From positions 1,426,001 to 1,490,000 of the forward strand of contig JADJWQ010000006.1 in assembly GCA_016716265.1 (NCBI GenBank): 64,000 bases of DNA. Reading direction: 5' to 3'. The notes under the pieces were generated by a model that had not been told where the DNA came from, searched no databases, and worked only from the letters and a program-made list of their open reading frames with translations. Within the stretch, counting starts at the first letter, position 1; each line of letters begins with the position of its first letter. A program made the translations under genes and the position numbers. This stretch comes from Planctomycetota bacterium. Its GTDB lineage: Bacteria > Planctomycetota > UBA1135 > UBA2386. Below, in pieces: positions 42,509 through 52,700 of the stretch.

Positions 42509-45441
42509 TGCACGTTGAACGTGATCGCCGGCGAGCGCGCGAACGTCACCTGATTGCGCGAGCGCTCCTCCAGATGGAAGCTCGTCGCGGTCGCGGTGAG
42601 CGAGAACTCGAGCTCGTCCTCGACCCACACGCTCCAGGCACCGGTCGCGAGGCCGGTCGCCATCGCACCGGACAGGTCGGGCAGCTGCACGGCCTTCGCG
42701 CCGACGGCGCCGTCGACGTCGCGCGCGAACACGCGCCAGACCCGGGCACCCGGGTCGACCGCGACGATCGTGCGGAAGCCCTGGCCGCCGAGCAGCGCGG
42801 CCGGATCCAGGACGTCCTGGAACTCGACGCGCGGCGCACCGGTCGAGGCGCCGGACGGCGCCGTCACGACCGGGATGCCCGGGGGGTTCGGCACGGTCGG
42901 GAAGCTCAGGCCGAGCTGCGGATCGGAGATGAGGCGCCGGTGTCGCGCGATCGCGCCCGCCGAGTCGCGCGCCTGCGTCGACACCCACAGCACCGGCGCG
43001 AACTCCTCGAGCCCGAGGAAGATCGGCAGCGGATAGCCGGCACGGATCGACCAGGCGGCGCCGGCGGTCGACGTCGCGAAGCCGACCCCGGCGAGCGCGG
43101 AGCCGGCGAAGCCACCGAGGCTCGCGACGACGCGCACGGTCGGCGCACCGTCGAGCGTGCCGAAACCCGCGGCCGCAGCGAAGTCGAGGCTGTAGTTGCC
43201 GACCACGTCGATCACCTGGCCGGTCGCCGGCACCAGCGCCAGCGTCGTCTCGACGGTCGCGCCGGCAGTCGGGCCGAAGGTCGGCGGCGTCGCGGTGTTC
43301 AGGTCGGCGCCGCACATCTGGCAGGCGTAGCTGCCGAACGTCGGCGAGGCGGTCGGCGGGAACACGCCGGAGAACGCGGTGATGACGATCGGGCGACCGG
43401 CGCGCACGCGCGACGCCGGCGGCATGGTCGCCGCTCCGCTCGCGCTCTGCACGGCCTCGGTGCGCCGATCGTCCCAGGTGTTCGCGCCGAGCAGCGCGGT
43501 CGCACCCGAGGTCGGCACGAACGCGGTGGTCGCGCGCAGCGTCGCGGTCGCGGCGTCCTGCGTGGTCGGCCGCAACGGCAGGCTGACGAATGCCGCCTCG
43601 GCTCCGAGCAGCGTGACGAGGTCGTAGCCGGCGCCGATCGCCGTCACCGCGTGCGGTCCGGCGGTCAGCCCGCTGATCGTCGCGCGGCCGTCGGTGCCGG
43701 TCGTCGCGATGCGCTGGCCGACCGCGGGCTTCGCGGGAGCGCCCGGATCGACGACCACGGTCACGCCCTGGAGCGGCTCGAGCGTCACCTCGTGGTAGAT
43801 CTCGACGGTCAGCGTGTCGGCGAGCGTCCCGAGCACCGCACCCCGCGGCAGGATGTTGCCGCTCACCGGCATGGCCGCCATGTTCCCGGCGGAGTCGACG
43901 ACGGCCATCGTGTACGGCACCGGCACATTGCCGCGGCCGATCGTCAGCGACTCGAACACGAAGCGGCCGTCGGAGCTGGCCGCGAACAGCGGCTCGGTCG
44001 CCCCCGCGGCGCTGAGCTCGCCCGAGCCGAGCGCCTCGCTCGCGCGCCCGTGCACGACGATCGTCTCGAGGTCGGTCGCGACGTCGGTCGAGCTGCCCGG
44101 CACCGCCGGCAGGAGCTCGATGATCGTCGGCGGCGTGACGTCGAACTCGGGCTGGCTGCCGGCGGCGGAGCCGACGTAGCCGGCGCTCACACCGCCGACG
44201 ACGACGTCCGCGCGCAGCGTCAGCGCCCCCTCCCCGAACGCGTAGCGCCCGGGCGAGCCGAGCGCGCTGCCGAACGGCACCGACACCGTGGTCGGGCCGG
44301 CGACCGTCGTCTGGGCGCGCAGCTCGAGGTAGCGCAGGTCGTCCTCGGCCTGCGTGCGGGGGTCGAGACCGTACACGCGCACGACGACGTTGGCGCGCGC
44401 CGGCACCGACGCGTCGACGTCGATATCGATGACCGCATTGGCCGCGTTCGACGCATTGATCTTGTCGGGGAAGCCCGCGGCCGCATTGCCGATCGCCACG
44501 CGCGTCGCCGGGCCGTGGCTCGCGGTCGTGAAGCGCGCGAACGGGGTCCGGTTGCCGAAGTCGAGCTTCCCGCCCGCATTGCCGAACGTGATCGTGTCGT
44601 CGACGACGACGCGGTGCTCGAGTTCGCCCGCGAGCAGGTCGTCGGGCACGAAGCGGAACACGCGCGGGTCACCGATCCCGGCGGTCTGCAGCGGGAGGTC
44701 GAGCTCGCCCGCCACGATCCCACTCGCGGTCTCGACACGCAGGCTCGCCGGCGTCACGGTGGCCTCGTTGGGTGGCGAGTCGAACAACACGAACAGCTCG
44801 CTCGACCGCCGCACGCCGCGCGAGTTGTCGGTCGGGATCGTCGTCACGATCTGGCCGTCCTCGATCGACGCCGCGCGGTCCGCGCGGAACGTCCCGACGA
44901 CGTCCGGCTCGCTCCCGCCGTAGCTCAAGCCATCGACGTCGAGCGCCGTGGGAGCGACGCAGATCTCGTAGGTGACGTCCCCGGCGAGCGCGCTGAGCGG
45001 CCGGATCACGACCAGCGTGCCGCCGGCGAGCAGGCTGTTGGTGCCGGGCAGCGCCTGAGTCGTGCCCTGGACGCGGATGAACACCGCCGCGGTCGCGCCG
45101 CCGCCCTGGCCGGGCAGCCCACCGCTCGACGCCGGCGCGACCGAGCTCTGGCTCATCGACTCGCTGAACAGCACGGCGATCGGCACGGTGGTCGGCCAGC
45201 CACCGCTGCTCGGGAACGCGTCGACGACGCGCGGCCTACGGTCGACCGTGCTGCCCCCGATCGGCACGGCGACGATGGAGGACGCGTCGTTCGAGCCGCC
45301 GCGGTTCGGGTCCCACAGCGCGCCGATGTTGTTGCTGCCGCAGGCGGCCAGCCCGACCAGCAGCAGCCCGACCAGGAGCAGCCCGGCCAGCGGGAACCGG
45401 GCACGGAGCGGGAACCTCGATGTCGATCTGCGATGCGTCAT
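42505..45441 (-). CDS. Large Ig-like domain lipoprotein
   Basis: A 978-residue exported lipoprotein starting at ATG 45441. The signal (PLAGLLLVGLLLVGLAAC) ends in the lipobox LAAC. A Big_5-like domain follows (PRVVDAFPSSGGW, VPIAVLFSESMSQSSV, about 70-180). A second related one follows (VTTIPTDNSRGVRRSSELFV), then several beta-sandwich segments and a carboxypeptidase-regulatory-like fold (VTLEPLQGVTVVVDPGAP, GRATISGLTAGPHAV). The C-terminal ~350 residues are beta-rich without recognised motifs. It is probably cell-surface or periplasmic; adhesion or carbohydrate binding is a guess. It is translationally coupled to queC. Confidence 0.8.
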   Translation of the reverse strand: MTHRRSTSRFPLRARFPLAGLLLVGLLLVGLAACGSNNIGALWDPNRGGSNDASSIVAVPIGGSTVDRRPRVVDAFPSSGGWPTTVPIAVLFSESMSQSSVAPASSGGLPGQGGGATAAVFIRVQGTTQALPGTNSLLAGGTLVVIRPLSALAGDVTYEICVAPTALDVDGLSYGGSEPDVVGTFRADRAASIEDGQIVTTIPTDNSRGVRRSSELFVLFDSPPNEATVTPASLRVETASGIVAGELDLPLQTAGIGDPRVFRFVPDDLLAGELEHRVVVDDTITFGNAGGKLDFGNRTPFARFTTASHGPATRVAIGNAAAGFPDKINASNAANAVIDIDVDASVPARANVVVRVYGLDPRTQAEDDLRYLELRAQTTVAGPTTVSVPFGSALGSPGRYAFGEGALTLRADVVVGGVSAGYVGSAAGSQPEFDVTPPTIIELLPAVPGSSTDVATDLETIVVHGRASEALGSGELSAAGATEPLFAASSDGRFVFESLTIGRGNVPVPYTMAVVDSAGNMAAMPVSGNILPRGAVLGTLADTLTVEIYHEVTLEPLQGVTVVVDPGAPAKPAVGQRIATTGTDGRATISGLTAGPHAVTAIGAGYDLVTLLGAEAAFVSLPLRPTTQDAATATLRATTAFVPTSGATALLGANTWDDRRTEAVQSASGAATMPPASRVRAGRPIVITAFSGVFPPTASPTFGSYACQMCGADLNTATPPTFGPTAGATVETTLALVPATGQVIDVVGNYSLDFAAAAGFGTLDGAPTVRVVASLGGFAGSALAGVGFATSTAGAAWSIRAGYPLPIFLGLEEFAPVLWVSTQARDSAGAIARHRRLISDPQLGLSFPTVPNPPGIPVVTAPSGASTGAPRVEFQDVLDPAALLGGQGFRTIVAVDPGARVWRVFARDVDGAVGAKAVQLPDLSGAMATGLATGAWSVWVEDELEFSLTATATSFHLEERSRNQVTFARSPAITFNVQ

Positions 45442-45482
45442 GACACGCCGGCGGGGCGGGGCTCCGGACGCCCCGGCGGCGC

Positions 45483-45488
45483 AGCATA
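45483..45488 (-). promoter_or_regulatory. -10 like TATGCT for the Ig-like lipoprotein gene
   Basis: The minus-strand TATGCT lies 41 bases before ATG 45441; no clear -35 is visible. Confidence 0.3.
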
Positions 45489-45538
45489 TTCCCGGTGGCG
45501 ACGGCCGCCACGCGATTCGGAGTGGCGGCGCGCGGCGC

Positions 45539-45697
45539 TCAGCGGCAGCCGCGCCCCCCGTGCGGCCACCAGATCGGTCCGAAGTTCAGGCGCGGCGCAC
45601 CGCAGTGACCGCCGGGCCCGTAGAAGCCGAATCCGTAGCAGGACGGCAGGCTGAAGAGCAGGGCGACGAGCGCGCCGAGCGCGAGCAGTCGCTTCAT
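45539..45697 (-). CDS. Very small lipoprotein
   Basis: The 52 residues from ATG 45697 consist almost only of a lipoprotein signal (KRLLALGALVALLFSLPSC) and about 33 mature residues rich in Gly, Pro, Trp and Cys (YGFGFYGPGGHCGAP, WWPHGGRGC). ATG 45715 would add six residues. No family is recognised. It is preceded on the same strand by the MCE-type transport operon, with a 123-base gap. Confidence 0.6.
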   Translation of the reverse strand: MKRLLALGALVALLFSLPSCYGFGFYGPGGHCGAPRLNFGPIWWPHGGRGCR

Positions 45698-45820
45698 GGT
45701 GTGTCGCTTGGCCATGCCCTGCACAGGGGCAAGCGCCGGGCCGAGCGGAGCGGCGATCGGCAGGAGCCGGCGCGAGCGGCGGGATCCGTCCCCGATCCGG
45801 ACGCCGGCACCCGCGGCGTG

Positions 45821-46456
45821 TCACCCGCCCGGCACACGGCTGTCGGCCGAACGCGGCACACCGGCCACCGCGCAGGCCACGAGGAAGCGTTCGAGCGCGG
45901 CGGTGGTGGCCGCCGACAGCCCGAGCGCCAGCGCCTCCGGATCGGCGGCATCGAGCGGACGCCGCTCGGCGAGCTCGGCGCGGAGGACGGTCCGCCCGCG
46001 CGCGTCGGCGAGGTGCAGGTCGAGCGTCGCGAGCGCGCACCAGCGGTCGCCCTCCGCGGACTGGTGGAAGTCGAGCACGCGCACCGTCAGCAGCCAGTCC
46101 TCGTCGCCGCGGTCGGTCTCGCCCTTCACATGGTCGAATCGCTGCGCGCGCCGCAGCACGGTGACGATCGCGTCGGCGATCAGCCGGTCGAGCGGGCCGG
46201 CCCAGTGGTGGTCGGGGTAGGCGAACACCCGCACCGGACCGTCCGTGACCATCAGCCGGTCGCTGGCGAGGTCGGCCGCGAGCTCGACGGCCCCGACGCG
46301 GAGCACGCCGCCGTGCGGCGCTGCAGGGTCCGGCGCGGCCGGCGCCGGCGGCGCGAGCCGGTAGGTGCGCCGCTCCGGAACCGCGACGCTGCCGCAGGCG
46401 GCGAGCAGCGCGGCGAGCGCCAGGCCCACCAGACGCGCTCTCCGACCGCGCCTCAT
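45821..46456 (-). CDS. ABC-type transport auxiliary lipoprotein (PqiC-like)
   Basis: The 211 residues from ATG 46456 have a lipoprotein signal (LVGLALAALLAAC) and a single domain of the ABC-transport auxiliary family (RTYRLAPPAP, LRVGAVELAADLASDRLMV, FAYPDHHWAGPLDRLIADAI, then DWLLTVRVLDFHQ). In MCE systems such lipoproteins sit in the outer membrane and help lipid transfer. The start overlaps the stop of the MCE gene (ATGA). It is the last gene of the four-gene operon 49,471-45,821. Confidence 0.85.
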   Translation of the reverse strand: MRRGRRARLVGLALAALLAACGSVAVPERRTYRLAPPAPAAPDPAAPHGGVLRVGAVELAADLASDRLMVTDGPVRVFAYPDHHWAGPLDRLIADAIVTVLRRAQRFDHVKGETDRGDEDWLLTVRVLDFHQSAEGDRWCALATLDLHLADARGRTVLRAELAERRPLDAADPEALALGLSAATTAALERFLVACAVAGVPRSADSRVPGG

Positions 46457-47460
46457 CGCTCACCTCCGCGCGGCCGCGCCGGGATCTCGGGCTCGTCGGC
46501 CTCGACCCCGAACAGCAGGCTCGACGGCGCCGCGCGCAGCTGGCGCGCCAGCGAGCGCAGCTCGCGCATCGCGTCGCGGCCCTCGACGAGCAGCGTGCGC
46601 ACCGCCTGCTGGTTCTGCGCCAGCAGCCGTTCGACCTCGCGCGCGACGCGACCGAGGTCGTCGCCGAGCACGTCGCCGCCGGCGGCCAGCCGGTCGAGGC
46701 CGGCGAGCGCCGCCTCGGCACGCTGCAGCGTGACCGCCAGCTCGTCGGTGGCGCGGGTCGCGGCGGGGCCGATGCCCTCGACGGCGGAGCCGACCGCGGC
46801 CGCCACATCGCGCAGCGCGCCGAGGGTCCCCCGCAGCTCGGCGTCGAGCGCCGCGACGCGCGCCGGCAGCTCGGTGACGACACCCTCCGCGGCGCTCAGC
46901 GTGCGGTCGAGCCGCGCGAGGTTGTCGTCGGCGAGCGTCCGCTCCGCGCGCGCGAGCACGCGCTGCGCGGTGGTCAGCGCCGCGGTCGCCGCCGCGGCGA
47001 GCTCGGGCAGGTCCATCGCGAGTGCCTGGATCGGGTTCGGCACGGTCTGGATCAGCGCCCCTGGTGGCAGCCGCGGCGCGCCGGACTGCCAGCCCTCGAG
47101 CTCGATCGTCACCTGGCCGGTGACGATCGCGCGATCGAGGTGGGCGCGCACCACCGACTGCAGCTCGGCACGGGTCGGGTCGACCTCGATCTCGACCGTC
47201 GTCTCGCCGCGGTCGAAGCGGATGTCCTGCACCGCCCCGATCGGCACGCCCTGGAAGTTCACCCGCGAGCCGACCACCATGCCCTTGACGCTCTGGTCGA
47301 AGCGCAGCGTGTACACCTGCCGCTCGCTCGTCAGGGTCGCCCCGGACACGACGCCGAGCAGGGCGACGAACAGCGCGCACGCGACGATCACCATCGCGCC
47401 GACGCGCACCTCGCGCGCACGCGAATCGAACAGCGGTGGCCGGTCATGGTTGCGGGACAC
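46453..47460 (-). CDS. MCE-family substrate-binding protein (MlaD-like)
   Basis: The 335 residues start at GTG 47460. A membrane anchor (AMVIVACALFVALLGVVSG) is followed by the MCE domain (about 45-130, YTLRFDQSVKGMVVGSRVNFQGVPIG split across the fold, VEIEVDP, RAHLDRAIVTGQVTIELEG) and a long helical tail (about 150-310, with repeated LDRTLSAAEG-type heptads), which would form a channel or needle as in longer MCE proteins. It should hold lipid between the inner and outer membranes. It is preceded by the ATPase and permease genes. Confidence 0.93.
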   Translation of the reverse strand: MSRNHDRPPLFDSRAREVRVGAMVIVACALFVALLGVVSGATLTSERQVYTLRFDQSVKGMVVGSRVNFQGVPIGAVQDIRFDRGETTVEIEVDPTRAELQSVVRAHLDRAIVTGQVTIELEGWQSGAPRLPPGALIQTVPNPIQALAMDLPELAAAATAALTTAQRVLARAERTLADDNLARLDRTLSAAEGVVTELPARVAALDAELRGTLGALRDVAAAVGSAVEGIGPAATRATDELAVTLQRAEAALAGLDRLAAGGDVLGDDLGRVAREVERLLAQNQQAVRTLLVEGRDAMRELRSLARQLRAAPSSLLFGVEADEPEIPARPRGGER

Positions 47461-47487
47461 GATGGACTCCGGGGTGACAGATCGGCG

Positions 47488-48339
47488 TCAGGGCAGGACC
47501 GTCGGGGCACTGGTCACCGGCGCGACCGCGTCGCCCGGCAAGCGCCGCTCGAGGAAGTCGCGCAGCCGCTGGTCGACGGGCTCACGCGGCTCGAGCACGT
47601 CGTCGCGCGCGCCCTGCGCGGCGACGCGGCCGTCGAAGAACACGGCGACGCGGTCGGCGATCGCACGCACCGATTCGACGTCGTGAGTGACGACGATCGT
47701 CGTCATGCCGAAGGTGCGGTTCAGGCGCAGCACCAGCCGGTCGATCGACGCTGCGCTGACCGGATCGAGGCCGGCGGTCGGCTCGTCGAGGAACAGGATC
47801 TCCGGGTCGAGCACGAGCGCCCGCGCGATCGCCGCGCGCTTGCGCATGCCGCCCGACAGGCTGCCGGGCATCAGCTCGGCGGCGTACAGCATGCCGACCA
47901 TGTCGAGCGCGTTGCGCGCCATCTGCCGGGCGAGGTCGGCCGGCAGCTGTGGGAGGTTCTCGGCGATCGGCAGCGCGACGTTCTGCTCGACGGTCAGCCC
48001 GCCGAGCAGCGCACCGCCCTGGAACGCGAGCCCGGTGCGCAGCCGTAGCTCCTGCAGCCGCGCCGGTGGCAGCGCGTAGACGTCCTGACCGCACACGAAC
48101 ACGCTCCCGAGCGTCGGTTGCAGCAGCCCGCACAGGTGCCGCAGCATCGTCGTCTTGCCGCAGCCGGACGGCCCCATCAGGGCGAGCACCTCGCCGCGCC
48201 GCGCCGCGAGGTCGACCCCATCGAGCACCATGCGCTCGCCGTCGAACGTGGTGGTCACCGCGATCGCGCGCACGAGGTCGTCGGTCTGCGACCGGCGGTT
48301 CGCCGCCCAATCCGCGAAGCCTCGTTGCACCATCGTCAC
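47488..48339 (-). CDS. ABC transporter ATPase of the Mla/MCE system
   Basis: MlaF-type ATPase of 283 residues. The motifs are Walker A MGPSGCGKTTMLRHLCGL, the Q-loop TGLAFQGGALLGGLTVEQNV, signature SGGMRKRAAIARAL (LSGGM as in MlaF), Walker B LFLDEPTAGLD, and the switch histidine in VVTHDVES. The start is ATG 48339 or 48333 (MTM). It begins one base after the permease stop, so the operon is tight. It powers lipid movement through the MlaE-like permease. Confidence 0.95.
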   Translation of the reverse strand: MTMVQRGFADWAANRRSQTDDLVRAIAVTTTFDGERMVLDGVDLAARRGEVLALMGPSGCGKTTMLRHLCGLLQPTLGSVFVCGQDVYALPPARLQELRLRTGLAFQGGALLGGLTVEQNVALPIAENLPQLPADLARQMARNALDMVGMLYAAELMPGSLSGGMRKRAAIARALVLDPEILFLDEPTAGLDPVSAASIDRLVLRLNRTFGMTTIVVTHDVESVRAIADRVAVFFDGRVAAQGARDDVLEPREPVDQRLRDFLERRLPGDAVAPVTSAPTVLP

Positions 48340-48340
48340 C

Positions 48341-49471
48341 TCAGCCGAGCAGGAGCCTCTGCACGAACACGAATGCCGCGTCGACGCAGATCACCGCGAG
48401 CACCGCGAGCACGACCGCGCGCGTGGTGACCACGCCGACCCCGGCGCTGCCGCCCTCGACCCGCAGACCCTCCGAGCAGCCGATCACACCGATGCAGCCG
48501 CCGAAGATCCCGCACTTCGCGAGCCCGGTGACGACGTCGGTCCCCGACACCGCGATCTCGAGCTGCGCGCGGAACACGGTCGGCGCGATGTCGGCAGCCG
48601 CCCAGGCGAAGCACGCCGCGCCGCAGGTCGCGACGACGTCGAACAGCACGCAAAGCACGACGGCGGCCACGGTGAGCGCGAGCACCTTCGGCACGATCAG
48701 GAAGCGGTGCGGGTCGACGCCCATCTGGCGGAGCGCGTCGAGCTCCTCGCCGACGACCATCGCGCCGAGCTGCGCGGCGTTCGCGCTGGCCGAGCGTGCC
48801 GCCAGCACGATCGCGGTCATCAGCGGGCCGATCTCGGTGACGACCGCGACGCCGACCATGTTCGCGACCAGCAGCTCTGCCGACCAATTGCGGAGCTGCA
48901 CGAACGCCTGCATCGCGAGCACGAGCCCGAGCAGCAGCGCGATCAGCGCGGTGATCGGGACCGCCCCGTTCGCCGCACACTCGAGCTCGACGAGGCAGCG
49001 GTCGAGCCGCGGGCGCCGACCGCGCAGCGGGTCGATCAGCAGCGCCCGCAGACTCCGCCGCAGCAGCGAGGCGGCCGCGCGCACGCCCTGCAGACCGGGC
49101 AGCACGGCGGCGCCGACCGCGGCGACCGGACCGCGCCGACCGGGGCGCGCCGCGGGCGCCGCGCGCGCCCCGGACAGCAGCGCGAGGCACTCGCGCAGCG
49201 GCGCGGAGGTCCCTCGCAGCTCGAGCTCGATGCCGGCGGCGCGGCCGCGGCGCAGCACCTCGCTGATGACCGCGATGCCTGCCGAGTCGAACTCGTGCAC
49301 CGCGCCGAGATCGAGGACCACCGGGCGGCGCCCGGAGTCGAGCGCGGCGCACGCCTCGCCGAGCGCCGCGGCAGCAGTCGCCCGCGACAGGCTCGCACCG
49401 AACGTGACGACCGCAGCGGCTGCCGGCCCCGCCGTGCGCGCCGCGGAAACGGGCCAGGGCCCGCCACTCAT
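48341..49471 (-). CDS. MlaE-type permease fused to an N-terminal STAS domain
   Basis: The 376 residues from ATG 49471 combine a STAS/MlaB-like domain (about 25-105, RRPVVLDLGAVHEFDSAGIAVI) and an MlaE permease (about 130-376). The permease has ALIALLLGLVLAMQAFVQLRN, VAVVTEIGPLMTAIVLAARS, LRQMGVDPHRFLIVPKVLAL and GIFGGCIGVIGCSEGL. In the classical Mla system MlaB is a separate small protein, so the fusion delivers both in one chain. It is the first gene of the MCE operon. GTG 49483 is an in-frame alternative start. A strong hairpin lies directly upstream. Confidence 0.93.
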   Translation of the reverse strand: MSGGPWPVSAARTAGPAAAAVVTFGASLSRATAAAALGEACAALDSGRRPVVLDLGAVHEFDSAGIAVISEVLRRGRAAGIELELRGTSAPLRECLALLSGARAAPAARPGRRGPVAAVGAAVLPGLQGVRAAASLLRRSLRALLIDPLRGRRPRLDRCLVELECAANGAVPITALIALLLGLVLAMQAFVQLRNWSAELLVANMVGVAVVTEIGPLMTAIVLAARSASANAAQLGAMVVGEELDALRQMGVDPHRFLIVPKVLALTVAAVVLCVLFDVVATCGAACFAWAAADIAPTVFRAQLEIAVSGTDVVTGLAKCGIFGGCIGVIGCSEGLRVEGGSAGVGVVTTRAVVLAVLAVICVDAAFVFVQRLLLG

Positions 49472-49481
49472 CAGCTCCGCC

Positions 49482-49504
49482 ACCTCCGCGCGTGGCGCGG
49501 AGGT
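49482..49504 (-). promoter_or_regulatory. Hairpin over the ribosome-binding region of the mlaE-like gene
   Basis: A perfect ten-base stem ACCTCCGCGC/GCGCGGAGGT with a three-base loop ends ten bases before ATG 49471. The GGAGGT that could act as Shine-Dalgarno is in its 3' arm (minus strand), so the structure could lower translation of the operon. Confidence 0.45.
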
Positions 49505-49614
49505 CGCGCGGTCCGGCGCCCGGCCGGCGTTGTGGGTCGCTTCGGTCACGTCGGCTCGGATCGCACGATCCTGCGCTGGGATCGGCGATTGCGGACCCGC
49601 GGCTTGATCGGCTC

Positions 49615-49642
49615 TTGCCGGTCCCCGGCGCGGCGCGACAAT
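49615..49642 (+). promoter_or_regulatory. Putative promoter of the TPR-protein operon
   Basis: TTGCCG (49,615-49,620) and GACAAT (49,637-49,642) have a 16-base spacer and would start transcription near 49,649, about 84 bases before ATG 49733. The match is moderate. This 261-base gap also holds the divergent mlaE upstream region. Confidence 0.4.
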
Positions 49643-49732
49643 CCCGGGGCTCCGGTCCACCTCCGGCCGCCCGACCCCGGCGGCCGCGCGCGCACGCACC
49701 GCGCTCCGTCCCTCCATCGGGACCCCCTCGAC

Positions 49733-52700
49733 ATGAAGCAGCTTTCCTTCCTCCTGTCCCTGCTGGCCCTCGCCTGCTCGGCACAGGATCCGGCGCCCGA
49801 GCGGCCGGCACCCCGCGGCACCGGTGCCGCGACCCCCCAGGACCATGCGGCCACCGAACTCGCCGCCCGCGTCACCAAGGCGAAGCGCCTGCTCGACGCC
49901 GGCTCGATCGACGAGGCGCTCCTCGAGACCGACGCGATCCTGAAGGACCACCCCGGGCAGCGCGACGCGCTGCTGCTCGCCGCGCGCGGCAACATCGCGC
50001 TGTTCGAGCAGCGCCGACAGTTCGCCGACAGCTTCCTCGCCGACGCCGTGACGCAACTGCGCACCGCCCTGGACGAGCGGGACGACGAGCGGGACGACGA
50101 TCCCGACACACAGGTGCTGCTGTCGTGGTGCCTGTTGAAGCAGTCGGAGTTCCGCGAGGGCTACGAGCTCGCGCTCCAGGCGGCCGACGCCTACCGCGCC
50201 GCCGGCGCGCCACCGGAGAAGCTGTCCAACGCACTGCTGCAGGCCGGCGAGCACCGGATGCAGATGTTCGTCGATGCGTGGCGGGCCGAGCGCGACAGCG
50301 GCGAGGAGCGGCCGAGCGACGACGTCCAGAAGCTCGCGCAGGAGACGCTGCAGGTGCTGGCCAATGCCGATGCGGCCGCGCCGAACGCGCTCGCCCGGCA
50401 GCGGATGGCGCAGGTCTACCAGTGGCTCGATCGCCCGCTCGATGCGATCCGGACCTACGAGGACGGCATCCGCGCGATCCCGGACGCCGTGGCCCTGCAC
50501 ACCGGACTGCAAGACCTGTATTTCGCGATGGACCGCCGGGCAGCCTGCGTGCAGGCCTATCGCAATCTGCTGAAGGACCTGCCGGGCAGCACCGCCGTGC
50601 AATGGTATCTGGGCCGCGCGCAGGTGGCGCTCGGCGACGACCTGCGCGGCAAGTCGCAGTGGGAGCCCGCCGCCCGCGCCTATGCGGACGCGCTGGCGAG
50701 CTACACGGACTACGACGCGAAGCGCCCGGGCGACCACGCCGGCACGTCACAGTGGATCGCGATCTGCCAGCTCTCGCTCGGCCGCGTCGCGTTCGAGTCG
50801 GGCGATCTCGATGCTGCGCGCGAGCACTACTTCGCGGCGTACGACGCATGCCCGCCGGTCGCGGACACCGACGAGAACGGCACGCCGCGCGTCTACGACT
50901 CGTTCGGTGGCAACTACGTCGGCGGCCTCGCGCGGATCGGCCAGACCCTCGCCGAGGGCTCCGGCGCGGACGCGCTACCGAAGGCGCTGACGTTCTTCGA
51001 GGCCGTGCTCGCCAGACATCCCGACCGCTTCAGCTCGATCTACAACAACGCGGCGCTCGCCGCGCGCGACCTCGGCGTGCGGATCTGGGAGCACGCGCGC
51101 AACGGTGAGGCGGGGGCGACGCCCGAGCAGGCGATGGCGCTGTGGGAGAAGAGCTACGGCTGGTACGAGAAGGCCGTGCAGCTGGCGCCGGACGATCCCC
51201 AGATCGCCAACGACTGCGGCCTGATGCTGCTCTACCACCTCGGCCGCGACCTCGATCACGCGCGCGAGCTGTTCGACCGCGCGGTCCAGCTCGGCACCGA
51301 GCAGCTCGCCGCGCTGCCGGCCGACGCCTCCGACAGCCAACGACACTTCATCGAGGGCGCGGTCGGCGACGCGCTCCAGAACATCGGCAAGCTGCTGCTG
51401 GATGACGAGGGCAAGCCGGAGGAGGCGAAGGCGTTCCTCGAGCGATCGCTCCAGTACTACCCCTACCAACAGCGCGAAGCGCGCCGCATGCTCGAGCGGG
51501 CGACGCGCGGTCCGGAAGCCGCGCAGCCCGACGCGCGTCTCGTCGAGCGCTTCGAGGAGCTCGCCGGCCCCGCGCGCGAGGCGGTCGCGGATCCCGACGC
51601 CGGCTACGAGGAGGCATTGTCCATCCTCGACGAGGGCACCAACGAGCTGCGCGACTACGCGCCGTTCATGGCGCTGTACGGCGAGTACACGCTGCGCTTC
51701 GCCGAGCAGCGTGCCGGCGCCGGCGGCAATGCAGCGTTCGTGGCGGGGCTGTTCGACGACGCCGTGCGCAATCTGCGCCGGGCCGTCGAGCTCGACGCGG
51801 AGCCGATCGCGCCGCGCCTCTCGCTCGCGAGCGCGCTGCAGGCGACGGGCGACTTCCGGGAGGCTGCCTCGGTGTGCGACGCGCTGATGCTGCACGCGCA
51901 GTCGCTCGGCGGCACCGACGCCGACACCATGCAGCGGATCCACGCGATCCGCGCCGACTGTGCGGCGCGAGCCTACGTCGCCGCGAAGAGCGGCACCGGT
52001 GGCGCAGACGAGGACCTGCTGCGCATGGCACGCGCGTCGTACCGCGAGCTCGAGGGTGCCGTCGGCCTCGACGACGCGCAGCTCTCGTTGTGGACCAGCC
52101 TGGAGCGCTGGGCCGGCGCCCCGGCCCAGGCGCTCGAGATCCTCGGCCGGGCAGCGGCCCGCGACGAGCGCAAGGTCGAGCAGCTCCGCCAGCTCGGCCT
52201 CGAGCTCGGCGACAGCCAGCCGGTGCTCGACGCGCTGGCCGGGTCCGACAGCGCCTACGTGCTGTACTACCGCGGCTGCGCCGGCTTCGATCGCAGCCGC
52301 CAGCTGTGGGCGTCCGGCGAGGCCGAGCGTGGCATCGGCGTGCTCGACGACGCGATCGCCGACCTGCGCAAGGTGATCGAGCTGCGCGACGACTACCGGA
52401 ACAACTCCGAGTACTGGATCGCGCTGTGCATGGGCCAGAAGGGCTTCCTGCAGCTCGCGAACGGCGACCTCGACGGCGCCGGCAGCTCGTTCGTCGAGGC
52501 GGCGAAGTTCCGGCCCGACGTCGCGAACGCCGATCTCGGCAGCGGCCAGTCGATCCGGCGTGGGATCCTGCTGGTCGGCGACCGCTACTACGGATCGGAT
52601 CTCGGCACCGCCGTCGCGTTCTACCGCAACGCGTTCGACGCGCTCCCCGACGACGACCAGATCGCCAACAACCTCGGCCTGTTCGCCCGCGATCATGCCA

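Noticed and set aside
42235..45654. Long plus-strand open frame opposite queC and the Ig-like lipoprotein
   Set aside because: No family features and composition typical of an antisense frame; queC on the other strand is certain.
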